Below, in pieces: positions 36,634 to 44,992 of a DNA stretch of 64,000 nucleotides. Numbering within the stretch: the stretch's first letter is position 1; each line of letters starts with the position of its first letter. The notes beneath the pieces are model-generated. The model was given only the letters and a program-made list of their open reading frames with translations, was not told the origin of the DNA and made no database searches. The position numbers were made by a program, and so were the translations under genes. The stretch spans positions 124,001 to 188,000 of the forward strand of contig NZ_JAUYQD010000044.1 in NCBI RefSeq assembly GCF_030697375.1, read 5' to 3'. This stretch comes from Rhodoferax sp. Its GTDB lineage: Bacteria > Pseudomonadota > Gammaproteobacteria > Burkholderiales > Burkholderiaceae_C.

Positions 36634-38028
36634 CTAAACCGCTTTGGCGGCATCGGGCACGTTGGCATGCGATGCCTGCTCGGCGGCCCAGCGCCAGGCC
36701 TGGTCCGACAGTATCAGCAAGCGGGCCGTCCCGCCGAACTGTGCCACCAGCTCCGCCGACTGCTCCAGCGCGTGGGTTTCGATCCGCGTCGCCATGTGCA
36801 AGTAGGGGTACCACGGCCCGGCATGCTCCAGCAGGGCCTGGGTGGCAAAGGCAGGCAGGCTGAGCGTGCTGACCACCTCGGCCTGGCTGATCTTCAGTAT
36901 CTGGCCCAGCATGGAGGCCAGGCCCAGGGTGAAGAACTGGTCCGGCGAGGCCTCATGGTTTTCGATGGCCAGCAGCTCCAGCAGGCGTGAGCGCCACAAG
37001 GCCATCTCCTGCAAGGCCGAGGAGGTCTTGCGGCTACCGGCAAATTGCACCAGCAGCAGCGACAGCCACCGGTACAGCTCATGGCGGCCCAGCAGCAAGA
37101 CGGCCTGCTCAACGCTGGCATAACTGCCCAGCTGCGCATAACTGGCACTGTTGATGCGGCTCAGCAGCCGGTAAGACAAACCCACGTCGCCTTTGATCTG
37201 ATCCACGATCACGGCGGTATCGGCGCCCGATGCCAGTTGGTTCAACAGCAGCCCCACACGCCGCACCTCCGGTGGCACCGGGTGTTTGCCGGCCGGTTCG
37301 GCGATGACGGGCTCGCTGTCCAGCTCGCCACACGCATAGGTGACGCCGTTGTACAAGGCCATTTCCAGCTCTTCCACATTGCCGATATCGGTGACCAGCA
37401 CCGGCAGGCCTTTCCATTCAACGGGCCTTGCGCCCAGAGAGTCCAGCAAGGTGGACATGGAGTGTGCGCCTTGGCGCAGCAACACAAAATCCGGCAGGAT
37501 CTTGGCGCCCAACTCCAGCCCCCACCCGACTTGTACGCCCTTGGCCCGCAAGGCCAGCACGGCTTGTTCCATGGCGACCGTAGCCGGCGCAAGCGGCACT
37601 ACAGGCAGGGTGGATTCAAGGCCGATCAGAACGCCCGGTCCGACTTCCAGGGCCCTGGCATGAAGCAGCCACTCGGCGGGCATGCGGGCAAAGCCGATTC
37701 GCCCCGCTTGCGCCATCACGGACGCCGAGGTCAACAAAGCGGCCAAGCGGGTCGCTTGCGCGTGCGGGTCCGCTTGCCGCTTGAGCTCCCGCACCACGTC
37801 TTCGCCCATGCGAAACTCGAAACCGGCCACGGCACCAGCGGACGAGATCAAGGGTCGGCGTACGCCGATCACGGTCGGCCCAGGGATGGCTTGCACGCCC
37901 TCGCCCGCAGGCAAGCTGTGCCCCCGGCTTTCCGGCGCCTGGGCCCTGGAGGCGGGCAGAGCGGGACGCCCCTGCGCTGCTTTGCCAAAAATCCACGACA
38001 ACCAGCGCTGAAGAATTGATTTCACCAT
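36634..38028 (-). CDS. HDOD-domain signalling protein (YuxH-like)
   Basis: The 464-residue protein has a degenerate EAL-like N-terminal half (about 50-255) without the catalytic E-A-L, and an HDOD domain (about 260-455: LLNQLASGADTAVIVDQIKG, then DVGLSYRLLSRINSASYAQL, and FFTLGLASMLGQIL). Such proteins are thought to act as signalling scaffolds; they often lack enzymatic activity. Partner and signal are unknown. ATG 38028 (MVKSILQRW) is favoured over upstream starts. Confidence 0.82.
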   Translation of the reverse strand: MVKSILQRWLSWIFGKAAQGRPALPASRAQAPESRGHSLPAGEGVQAIPGPTVIGVRRPLISSAGAVAGFEFRMGEDVVRELKRQADPHAQATRLAALLTSASVMAQAGRIGFARMPAEWLLHARALEVGPGVLIGLESTLPVVPLAPATVAMEQAVLALRAKGVQVGWGLELGAKILPDFVLLRQGAHSMSTLLDSLGARPVEWKGLPVLVTDIGNVEELEMALYNGVTYACGELDSEPVIAEPAGKHPVPPEVRRVGLLLNQLASGADTAVIVDQIKGDVGLSYRLLSRINSASYAQLGSYASVEQAVLLLGRHELYRWLSLLLVQFAGSRKTSSALQEMALWRSRLLELLAIENHEASPDQFFTLGLASMLGQILKISQAEVVSTLSLPAFATQALLEHAGPWYPYLHMATRIETHALEQSAELVAQFGGTARLLILSDQAWRWAAEQASHANVPDAAKAV

Positions 38029-38144
38029 TGCTTCCTCACGTATTTGACGCTCCACTTTAACGCTTTGCCCGCATGCCATTGGTATCCCTCGCTGGCCCTG
38101 GCTTACCATTGACAGCCCTCTTTTTCCTTGCGACCCATCCCCAC

Positions 38145-38651
38145 ATGAATCCCGTCACCCTGCGCACGCTTGAAGCCTTTCCCCAACAGCTGGAGGCGCA
38201 TTACGCCGCCATTCCGGCCGGGTTCGAACACTGGGCGCCGCCGTCCTGGGACGGTGTGCCCAGCGAGGCGTTCACCGCCATCGAGCAGGTCTGCCATGTT
38301 CGGGACATAGAGATTGAGGGCTACCAGGTCCGCATCCACCGCACGCTGAACGAAAACCATCCGGTCCTGGCGTCCATTGACAGCGAAGCGCTGGCGCTGG
38401 AGCGCCGCTACGGCAGCGCTGACGTGGCGCTGGCCTTTGCGGCCTTTCGCGCGGCACGTGCGCAGACCGTGGCGCTCATCTGCGGGCTGGCGCCCGCGCA
38501 GTTCGAGCGCACGGCGGTGTTCGAGGGCTATGGTCCGCTGTCGCTGCGCAGTCTGTTGCACTACCTGTGTAGCCACGACCAGCAGCACTTGGCGGGGTTG
38601 CAGTGGCTGCTTGGGAAAATCGAGGCCTCACGCGTGCAAACGCGAAGCTAA
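38145..38651 (+). CDS. DinB-family protein
   Basis: The 168-residue protein is a four-helix DinB-like bundle with histidines placed to bind a metal: HVRDIEIEGYQVRI near residue 50 and HDQQHLAG near residue 148. Many members act with bacillithiol or mycothiol or are of unknown function; none can be chosen here. The ATG at 38145 (MNPVTLRTLEAFP) is chosen since the upstream extension is not family-like. A repeat copy begins directly after its stop. Confidence 0.82.
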   Translation: MNPVTLRTLEAFPQQLEAHYAAIPAGFEHWAPPSWDGVPSEAFTAIEQVCHVRDIEIEGYQVRIHRTLNENHPVLASIDSEALALERRYGSADVALAFAAFRAARAQTVALICGLAPAQFERTAVFEGYGPLSLRSLLHYLCSHDQQHLAGLQWLLGKIEASRVQTRS

Positions 38652-38652
38652 C

Positions 38653-38697
38653 TGCTATTGTATTTATAGCTGCTCACGCACTGTTTACGGGGGAAAG
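38653..38697 (+). repeat. Dispersed Comamonadaceae-type repeat, copy 3 (partial)
   Basis: TGCTATTGTATTTATAGCTG, then CTCACGCACTGTTTACGGGG. The final GGCTAGAGG part is missing; the sequence passes straight into the desaturase remnant. It begins two bases after the dinB-family stop. Confidence 0.75.
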
Positions 38698-38891
38698 ATG
38701 CAAAAGGCGCCTTCAACTTTCCGGCGATGCTACTGTGGCACGACTTCTACTTTTACTGGACGCACCGCCTGCTGCACCACGAAACCGCGCAGGGCAACTA
38801 TGGGCTTTGGTTTACGTGGTGGGATCGGTGGATGGGGACGGAGCGGGGGGATTACAACGCGGTTTGAGAAGGTGACGGGGGCAAGGTAAGC
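38697..38891 (+). pseudogene. Remnant of a sterol desaturase / fatty-acid hydroxylase gene
   Basis: In one frame from 38697 the sequence reads GAFNFPAMLLWHDFYFYWTH then RLLHH, the first histidine-box region of the fatty-acid-hydroxylase superfamily. It jumps directly to NYGLWFTWWDRWMGT, which in intact proteins lies about 100 residues later, after the second and third His boxes. Then a frameshift separates YNAV (stop at 38865-38867) from FEKVTGAR in another frame. No start is visible, and the repeat copy abuts its 5' end. It is therefore an internally deleted, frameshifted relic. Confidence 0.75.
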
Positions 38892-38920
38892 ATTGCCGGT
38901 TGCACCTCGGGTGGGGCGTG

Positions 38921-39988
38921 CTACTTGCCAAGCAAGACCGCATTCAACGCCGTATTCACATAGTAATTTCCGCGCCCCAGTTTTTGTTTTTCCACAAAGC
39001 CGCCGTCGGCCAAGGCATCCAAATATTTGGTGGCCGTGATGCGCGACACCTGCAGGTCCCGCTGCACAAATTCAATCTTGGTGTAGGGATGCGTGAACAG
39101 GTTGTTGATCAAATCCTGGCTGTAGAACTTGTAGCTGTCACGTATGCGGTGTTTGTAGTCAAACAGCGCGGCCTTGATACCATGGATGGTGGTTATCGTC
39201 TGGCCCGCAGTCTGCTCCACGGCATCCAGCAGGTACAGCACCCACGCTTCCCACGTGTCGTCCTCGCGCACGGTTTGCAGCAAGCGATAGTAGTCGGCCT
39301 TGGTGCGCACGATGTGGCTGCTGAGGTAGAGCACCGGGATATCCAGCAACCTTTCTTTGACCAGATACAGCACATTCACAATGCGCCCGGTGCGGCCATT
39401 GCCATCGTAAAACGGGTGGATACTTTCAAACTGGTGGTGCACCAGCGCCATCTTGATCAGCGGGTCCACCGCAAACAGGGCGTCATCGTTCATGAAGCGC
39501 TCCAAGTCGCGCATCAGCGCCACGATCTCGGCCGGGTCTTGCGGCGGCGTGTACACGGTGCGCCCGGTACCGTCTTTCAGCGCCGTTCCCGGTAGCTTGC
39601 GAAAGCCCGCGTTGTTGCGCTCCAGTTCGCCCTGAATCTCAATGATGTGGTTGGCGGTCAGCAGCCCGCTGGTGCGCACCCGCTCAAACCCCACCCGCAA
39701 AGCCTGGCGATAACGCAGCACCTCTTTGGCAGCCGGGTTGGCAAACGCCTCGGGTGACACATCGTCCTTGAACAACTCGTCATGCGTGGTGACGATGTTT
39801 TCAATTTCAGAACTGTCCTTGGCCTCTTGCAAAGCCAAGGTGTTGATCAAAATGCCCTGGTTGGGAATGGAAGCCGCAATACCTTTCAATTCGGCCAGCT
39901 TGCGGCTGCTGCTGGCCAGCTTCTTCAGAATTGCTGGCGATTCAAAGCGGGTGGGATCAAGTTGTTCGAGTGGGGTCAGTGGGGGCAT
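38921..39988 (-). CDS. Fic-family AMPylase, class II (inhibitory helix in N-terminus)
   Basis: The 355-residue protein has an N-terminal Fic_N region with the inhibitory motif SSEIEN (S/TxxxE(G/N)) near residue 58, the Fic core with an intact active-site loop HPFYDGNGRTGR near residue 190, and a C-terminal winged helix (FVQRDLQVSRITATKYLDAL). Fic proteins transfer AMP or related groups to hydroxyl side chains; with the inhibitory motif inside the same chain it needs no separate antitoxin. The winged helix may let it bind its own promoter (inference). Target unknown. Confidence 0.9.
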   Translation of the reverse strand: MPPLTPLEQLDPTRFESPAILKKLASSSRKLAELKGIAASIPNQGILINTLALQEAKDSSEIENIVTTHDELFKDDVSPEAFANPAAKEVLRYRQALRVGFERVRTSGLLTANHIIEIQGELERNNAGFRKLPGTALKDGTGRTVYTPPQDPAEIVALMRDLERFMNDDALFAVDPLIKMALVHHQFESIHPFYDGNGRTGRIVNVLYLVKERLLDIPVLYLSSHIVRTKADYYRLLQTVREDDTWEAWVLYLLDAVEQTAGQTITTIHGIKAALFDYKHRIRDSYKFYSQDLINNLFTHPYTKIEFVQRDLQVSRITATKYLDALADGGFVEKQKLGRGNYYVNTALNAVLLGK

Positions 39989-40020
39989 GGGCCGACCTCT
40001 GGAAGGTTACGTGTATAAAA

Positions 40021-40104
40021 AAGATGATTTTCTATACATATTACGTTAGACGTGTAACGGAAAACGTGTTTTTCTATGCACATGCTGTGCGACGTGCATT
40101 GAAA
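40021..40104. repeat. Two imperfect 42-bp tandem units upstream of fic
   Basis: Units 40021-40062 and 40063-40104 agree at 28 of 42 positions by eye, sharing TTTTCTAT, CA-AT and GACGTG, with partial units on each side. The first unit includes GTTAG-ACGT-GTAAC (40045-40058 approx.), a near-palindrome. The position, 33 bp upstream of the fic start, suits a multi-site operator or promoter region. Confidence 0.5.
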
Positions 40105-40365
40105 TCTGTGTTTTTAAGCTGAATGCGATTCAAACCATCGACCTATGACTGCTTAAAAGTGCAACCACCTGCCCAGCTTGGCAGCCCAGCGACCGCGTCA
40201 GCCTACGCATCGATCCCTGCTACCCCACGCTGCAAAATCATTGGGCACCCAGACATGGCCCGGGCTGGCGGCAGCGATTTGCGAAGAGGTTTGGGCTTTG
40301 AGGTCAGACATGGGGCATGTTTTGTCCGGTATTTGTAGACGTTTAGCGGTCGGGTGGCAATTCAG

Positions 40366-40399
40366 TTTGTCCGAAAAATGTCAGCATATTTCGGACAAA
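40366..40399. promoter_or_regulatory. Inverted repeat TTTGTCCGAAA-N12-TTTCGGACAAA
   Basis: The eleven-base arms are perfectly complementary. A further TTTGTCCG half-site lies about 45 bp upstream near 40318. Function unknown: a regulator operator or an RNA hairpin. No gene start lies within 100 bp, which makes a terminator or a small-RNA-related role as likely as an operator. Confidence 0.45.
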
Positions 40400-40429
40400 T
40401 GCAGAACTTCTTTCGTGTCACTTGCTATG

Positions 40430-40459
40430 TTTGTAATAGCGCCTTGCGCTTGTTACAAA
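40430..40459 (-). terminator. Hairpin downstream of the kinase gene
   Basis: TTTGTAA and TTACAAA (7-bp arms) enclose a second stem AGCGC-CTT-GCGCT. It lies 38 bp beyond the kinase stop in the direction of transcription. There is no clear T-run on the minus strand after the stem, so termination strength is uncertain. Confidence 0.45.
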
Positions 40460-40496
40460 AGGGCTGATGGCCAATTTCATTCATAGGATTGCCCCC

Positions 40497-42365
40497 TCAC
40501 GCCCGCATCGAAATCCTCACCACCTCCTGCCCATAGGCGTAATGCAGCCCCGCAGGCAACGCAAACACCCGATGCTCCTGCGTCAGCCCGGTGTTGCCGA
40601 CCCGCTTGCTGTTTCCCCTGCTGGCAATCTGCTTAGCGCTGAACACCGCCAGCTCGCCATTGGCCAGCACCTCCACGCCAATGCCCTGCTCGTTGACCGC
40701 CACGTTCAGCGCCAACTCGTCGGTGGGCTCTGTGGCGGTGATTTCAAAGCATTGTTGTGCGCCGCCTCTGGTCAAGGTCAGCCGGTAGATTTGGCCGTCT
40801 TTGCGGCCATAGGCCAGCGCCAACACGTGGTCGGGCGAAACCATGAAAGCATCCACCAACCGGTAGGCGGCCAGGGCGCTGGCCTTGTCGATGCGCACGC
40901 TGTCGCCGGCAGGCAGCACCAGGAATGGCGTGCCCAGTGCATCGAACATGGCCATGGTGGCAAACACGGTGGACGCCTGGGCCAGGAAGGGCCAACTGGC
41001 GCGCACCGACAGCACGGTGTGGGCACCCATCTGGTCCACCGCAATTTCCGTCAAGCCACGGTCGCTGTGGGCATTGACTGCAAACAGGCGGTTGCCGAAG
41101 GTGAGCAGGCGCTGGGCCAGGCTGGGCAAGAGTTTGGCGTCTTGGGTGGCGGCCAAAGGTGCAGGGTCGCGCTCGGCGGGTACTAGGTGGCCGGTGATGC
41201 CGCTGCTTTGTGGGTGGGTGGTGTTCGGGCGGGTGTTCAGAAACGCGTAGAACAAGCCGCCCGCGCAGCGCACCAGTGCGGCCGTGCCCTCGCGCAGCGC
41301 CTCCAACTGTGGGGGAGTCAGGCAGGGCAAGTTTTGTTTGCGTTGCAGATCAAAAGCGTGCAGGCTGCCAGCGCCGCTGCGCTCGCGCCACAGGGCCACG
41401 CCGCAGCGCAACACCTCGACCACATCTCCGTCCAGATGCACCAGTACGTCGTGGATGACTGTCTGATGGGTGGTCTGGCTGGTGGCTGTGCGCATGGCAC
41501 GCTTGGAAGTTGGGGATAGGGCCACCACGCGGGCCGCGTGCACGCCGGGAGGTGCGCTGCGCAGGCCGTGCTGGAAGACGTCGCGGTACCAGTCCAGCAG
41601 CGCGCCGGGCAGGCAGGTGGCGTAGTCGCGCACACCGGCGTTGACCGACACGCGGGGGTCGAACACGGAAGCGTTGGCCAGCATGCGCGCCTGCAGGTCG
41701 CCGCGCTTGAAGTCGGGGTGCACGCCTTTGTAGGGGTGGATGCCGGCCAGCACCTGGAAGCTGACCACGGCCCACGAGAACCAGTCGGTGAGCGGCGTGA
41801 AGTCGGCACTGTGCACATCACGTATGGACGGCATGATGGCGCTGGCCTTGAACGCGCCTATCTGCCAACTGTCCACGTCCAGCAGGCGCGGCGCGGTGCC
41901 GTCGGCCAGGTAGTTCATCTCGTTGGCGTCCACCAGCACGGCGCCGGCCTGGTGCGCCTCCACCACGGCCAGGCGCATGTTCTCGACCAGCGCCAACGAT
42001 TCTCGGATGCCAAAGTTATTGGGGTCGCGCCAGGCGTTGGTGAATGTTTTGACCAGGGGCACGCCGCTGGCTTGCGGCATGTAGAAGCCCACCACTTCGT
42101 GCTGGGGGTTGAGCAGCACGTCGGTGGGCGCCACGATGTGCGGGTGGCGTATGGCCTGCAGCAGCTTGAGTTTGTCTTCAATGCCACGGGCGCGGGCACC
42201 GGCGGGGTCCAGGTAGAGCTTGTAGACATAGCTGCCTTTGGCATAGACCACGCCTTCGCCGCCGGTGGCCAGGTAATCGGTTTGTGTGAGGGCGACTTCG
42301 CCTTTGCCGGGGAGGAATACGCGCTGGGGGGATTGGGCGCTGAGGTTCAAACTTACTGTGTTCAT
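40497..42365 (-). CDS. YegI-like protein kinase with C-terminal repeat domain
   Basis: The 622-residue protein has an N-terminal kinase domain (about 30-225): glycine loop ATGGEGVVY, Lys49 in VYKLYLD, catalytic-loop-like LVDANEMNYL (Asp146, Asn151) and DVDSWQ in place of DFG. The DVDS(W/F)Q form is typical of kinases encoded beside PP2C and vWA proteins (E. coli YegI-YegK-YegL, TerY-P triads). The remaining ~350 residues are strand-rich with no named domain, perhaps a propeller. Its start overlaps the PP2C stop (ATGA). Substrates unknown. Last gene of the nicotinamidase operon. Confidence 0.82.
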   Translation of the reverse strand: MNTVSLNLSAQSPQRVFLPGKGEVALTQTDYLATGGEGVVYAKGSYVYKLYLDPAGARARGIEDKLKLLQAIRHPHIVAPTDVLLNPQHEVVGFYMPQASGVPLVKTFTNAWRDPNNFGIRESLALVENMRLAVVEAHQAGAVLVDANEMNYLADGTAPRLLDVDSWQIGAFKASAIMPSIRDVHSADFTPLTDWFSWAVVSFQVLAGIHPYKGVHPDFKRGDLQARMLANASVFDPRVSVNAGVRDYATCLPGALLDWYRDVFQHGLRSAPPGVHAARVVALSPTSKRAMRTATSQTTHQTVIHDVLVHLDGDVVEVLRCGVALWRERSGAGSLHAFDLQRKQNLPCLTPPQLEALREGTAALVRCAGGLFYAFLNTRPNTTHPQSSGITGHLVPAERDPAPLAATQDAKLLPSLAQRLLTFGNRLFAVNAHSDRGLTEIAVDQMGAHTVLSVRASWPFLAQASTVFATMAMFDALGTPFLVLPAGDSVRIDKASALAAYRLVDAFMVSPDHVLALAYGRKDGQIYRLTLTRGGAQQCFEITATEPTDELALNVAVNEQGIGVEVLANGELAVFSAKQIASRGNSKRVGNTGLTQEHRVFALPAGLHYAYGQEVVRISMRA

Positions 42366-43201
42366 GGTGCGCCCTCCTGTTGCACGCGAGCCAGCGCGGC
42401 GATGGAGAAGTCGTCTTGCGGGATGTGGCCACTTCTCTCCCACTGCGCGAGTGCTTTCATGGCGCGGCGTTTGACGAAACTTCCCTCGAAGTTTTTGAAG
42501 GCCAGGCAGGCGGTGGCGGCGTCTAACGATTCAAGCTTGCTGATCTGGCTTATGCCATCGCTGCAGATGGTCAGGGCGCTGATGTCGCTTAAGGCTATCT
42601 CGGTGGTCCAGCCTTGGAGGAAGTCTTGGGCGGGGATGTCTTGGGTGGTGCTGCTGTTTTCGCCGGTGGTGTGGGTGCTGAGTTGCACGCTGAGTGCGCC
42701 CTTGGTGGCGGATGCGTTGAACTGCGCTGCCACTGCGGGTTGCAGGCAGTAGCCCAGGTAGTAAGGGGCGTTGTCGGGCCAGGAGGCTTCGGTGATCTGC
42801 ACGGTGCCGTTGGTGTGGCGGGTGGCGTAGGCGCCGTCGCCGGCCATGAAGACTTTGGCGGTGGTGGTGGTGGCGCAGAAGGCGACGATGCTGGCCAGGT
42901 AGTCTTGTGGTGTACCGCCCAGGGGCATGGCTTGCAAGCGGGTGCGGATGCGTTGGATGGACTCTGGGGTGAAGCAGTCTTCCAATGAAGTTGTGTGCTG
43001 CAACTCGGCTTCCATGGCCAGGGCCAGTACGCGGGCGCCGAGGTCGGTGCGGGCGTTGGCGCCGGAGCAGCCGTCGGTGACTAAGCCGTAGACGCGGGCG
43101 TCTTTTAGGGTGCCCGATAACGCGTAGTCCTGGCAGGGTTCGCCGGCGCGGGCGTGGAAGGTGCCTAGGGTGAAGTAGTGGTCGGCGGTTAGGGTGGGCA
43201 T
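42362..43201 (-). CDS. PP2C-like serine/threonine phosphatase
   Basis: The 279-residue protein carries the PP2C metal-site motifs in order: PCQDYAL, LVTDGCSGA, FMAGDGAYA, ICSDGISQ and HIPQDDFSIAAL. It should dephosphorylate targets of the adjacent kinase in the cytoplasm; it is translationally coupled to that gene. Resembles E. coli YegK in context and size. A 135-bp gap containing a hairpin element separates it from the vWA gene upstream. Confidence 0.85.
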   Translation of the reverse strand: MPTLTADHYFTLGTFHARAGEPCQDYALSGTLKDARVYGLVTDGCSGANARTDLGARVLALAMEAELQHTTSLEDCFTPESIQRIRTRLQAMPLGGTPQDYLASIVAFCATTTTAKVFMAGDGAYATRHTNGTVQITEASWPDNAPYYLGYCLQPAVAAQFNASATKGALSVQLSTHTTGENSSTTQDIPAQDFLQGWTTEIALSDISALTICSDGISQISKLESLDAATACLAFKNFEGSFVKRRAMKALAQWERSGHIPQDDFSIAALARVQQEGAP

Positions 43202-43231
43202 TTTTTAAGTCCCGATGATTGGTATGCGTAC

Positions 43232-43291
43232 GCTGATTTGGGGTCAGAGCACACGGCCGCTGCGCGGTCGGTGATCCGACCCCAAATCAGC
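43232..43291. repeat. 60-bp hairpin element with perfect 14-bp inverted ends
   Basis: GCTGATTTGGGGTC at 43232-43245 is the exact inverse complement of GACCCCAAATCAGC at 43278-43291, and the GC-rich interior contains partly self-complementary GGCCGC and GCGGTC blocks. It looks like a REP/MITE-type mobile hairpin or a strong RNA stem. It lies within the operon between the vWA and PP2C genes, where it could dampen or stabilise the transcript. Confidence 0.6.
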
Positions 43292-43336
43292 TAGGTGATC
43301 GGCCCGCCAGCGCCTCAATGCAAGTTCCTCTTCGCT

Positions 43337-44065
43337 TCAAAACACCAGCGCCTGGCTGGCGCCGCCGGTGCCCAGGCTTTGGGATTGGGCGGAAATGCTG
43401 CGGGAGACGAACTGGGCCAACTGCGCCAGCTTTTGCGGCGTGGCGTCGCCTACGTCAACGTATTGGGTCAGGCCTGCGTCGTCCTTGAAGGCCTGCAGTG
43501 GGCCGCTGTAGAGGCTGGCGTTCACGCCGACCAAAATCACGTTCAGCGATTCCAGCCATTCATGTTGCACACCGTTTATCACCTCGGCGGCCACATCGCT
43601 GGGGGTGTAGTGCGAGCAGTTGTCGTCGCCGTCGGTCACCACCACCACCAGGCCGTTGACGCTGAAGTCCTGGTCACTGAGCATGCGGGCGTAGGCGTTG
43701 GTGGCCATCACGGCATTGCGGGTGGCATCAAACAACGCGGTGGAGCCGCTACAGCGCGGGGCTTTGTAGACGCTGGGGTCCACACGGGTCAGCTCGGTAA
43801 AGCCGTGTTCTTCATCCACGCGTTCGTTGAACTCGGTGCTGCGCAGCATCAGGTAGTCGGCACGCGGGCTGCGGTGGCAGGCTTCCACCACGGCCTGCTT
43901 CATGGCCAGCAGTTGCTGCGTGAAGCCGTTGACGCTGCCAGTCTTGTCGATGACCAGGGTCACTAGCGTGTATTCGGTGGAGCCCAGCTTGTCCGGCCGC
44001 ACGCCCGAGAACGAAAAGTTCGCAATCTGCGTGGTCTGCATGGTGTTGGCGTCCATCAGTTTCAT
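43337..44065 (-). CDS. vWA-domain protein (TerY/YegL-like)
   Basis: The 242-residue protein is a von Willebrand A fold with a MIDAS metal site: LVIDKTGSVNG (DxTxS form), the threonine in GSTALFDAT and the aspartate in VVVTDGDDN. It has no signal peptide, so it acts in the cytoplasm, probably as a metal-dependent scaffold linking the kinase and phosphatase encoded downstream (as proposed for TerY-P triads). Starts 29 bp after the nicotinamidase stop; the ATG follows GGAGAAC. Confidence 0.85.
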   Translation of the reverse strand: MKLMDANTMQTTQIANFSFSGVRPDKLGSTEYTLVTLVIDKTGSVNGFTQQLLAMKQAVVEACHRSPRADYLMLRSTEFNERVDEEHGFTELTRVDPSVYKAPRCSGSTALFDATRNAVMATNAYARMLSDQDFSVNGLVVVVTDGDDNCSHYTPSDVAAEVINGVQHEWLESLNVILVGVNASLYSGPLQAFKDDAGLTQYVDVGDATPQKLAQLAQFVSRSISAQSQSLGTGGASQALVF

Positions 44066-44094
44066 GGTGTTCTCCGGTGGGTTAACGAGGGGGC

Positions 44095-44949
44095 TTAAAG
44101 CATGTAGTCGGTCGAGCGCGACGTCTTCATGCCGCGTGCGCGCATCTCATTCACAAAGTCCTGGCCCAGTTGCTCAAAGCCGCCCACGCTGCTGCTGCAG
44201 TCGGTCAGCAGCACCAGCTTGGCGATGTTGTCTTCGCCAAAATTGCTGGCGATGTCGCGCACCGTGTTGGCCACGCAGTGCGACAGGGCTTCACCGGCGA
44301 CGATGACCACGTCCGCCTCCGACAAGGTGCGGATCAGGCGGCTGTTGAGCAGCGTGCCGGGGTCGGCTGGGTCGGGCACCTCGGCCTGCACGGCGGAGTA
44401 GTGCTCGGTGAAGGGGTTGGAGCCTTTGGTCACGTAGTCCACCACGTCCAGCTTTTTACGCGCCCAGGCGTCCAGCGACTGCGTCACGGCGGCGTGCACG
44501 TTGTGGCCCCAGTGGCCAATCAGGCAGTGCTCGGGCCACACCACCAGGGCGTAGCGCTGGGCTGCATCCAGTTGCTCCACGTACTGGCGGCTGCGCTCTT
44601 GCAAGAGCGGATTACGCGAGCGCCACAGGCCGGCGGCGACGTCTTTGGCGGTGATGACGGTAAAGGGAGCGGGCGCCTGGCCTTGGTCATTGCTCCACCA
44701 GGTGGGGTGGGCAATGTCGATGGGGTTGTGCGAATCCAGCGTGACGTGGATGTCAAACAGCTTGTTGCCCACACGGTCAATGAAAGCGGCCAGGCGCTTC
44801 ATGTCCTGGTCGGCGCCGGCCACCGGCAAGGTGGGGGCCAGCTTGCGGCCAGCGGCCAAAGGATCGGCGGGCTGCTCGGCCGCCGGGATGTCGCAAAAGT
44901 CGTTTTGCGGATCGATGATGAGCAGGTGAACTTGGGTGGACGTCTTCAT
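44095..44949 (-). CDS. Nicotinamidase-type cysteine hydrolase (isochorismatase superfamily)
   Basis: The 284-residue protein has the superfamily triad: Asp13 in LIIDPQNDF, a lysine in YVTKGSNPFTEHYSA, and a cysteine in EALSHCVANT. Metal ligands are offered by DSHNPIDIAHP. The KG-x-N-x3-EHYS form matches nicotinamidases (nicotinamide to nicotinate, feeding PncB). It is longer than typical PncA (~210 residues), with an extended middle. It begins 44 bp from an NrtR-type operator and heads the operon with vWA, PP2C and kinase genes. Confidence 0.85.
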   Translation of the reverse strand: MKTSTQVHLLIIDPQNDFCDIPAAEQPADPLAAGRKLAPTLPVAGADQDMKRLAAFIDRVGNKLFDIHVTLDSHNPIDIAHPTWWSNDQGQAPAPFTVITAKDVAAGLWRSRNPLLQERSRQYVEQLDAAQRYALVVWPEHCLIGHWGHNVHAAVTQSLDAWARKKLDVVDYVTKGSNPFTEHYSAVQAEVPDPADPGTLLNSRLIRTLSEADVVIVAGEALSHCVANTVRDIASNFGEDNIAKLVLLTDCSSSVGGFEQLGQDFVNEMRARGMKTSRSTDYML

Positions 44950-44992
44950 GGCGGAGGCTCCATATGTGGTGTTGATGAAGTCAGTATAGATT

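Larger units (their letters stand above)
39989..40496. other. 508-bp non-coding region between fic and the kinase gene
   Basis: No convincing gene is seen in any frame; short open frames lack ribosome sites and family resemblance. The region is AT-richer than its surroundings at both ends. It holds the imperfect tandem repeat at 40021-40104 next to the fic start, an 11-bp inverted repeat at 40366-40399 and a hairpin at 40430-40459 just beyond the kinase stop. It is probably the fic promoter plus the terminator of the kinase operon. Confidence 0.5.

Noticed and set aside
40021..40104. CRISPR-like array upstream of fic
   Set aside because: Only two full units, contiguous without spacers and just two-thirds identical; no cas genes in the window.
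39989..40496. Small antitoxin gene upstream of fic
   Set aside because: The Fic protein carries its own inhibitory motif (class II), and no short frame here has a ribosome site or an antitoxin-like sequence.
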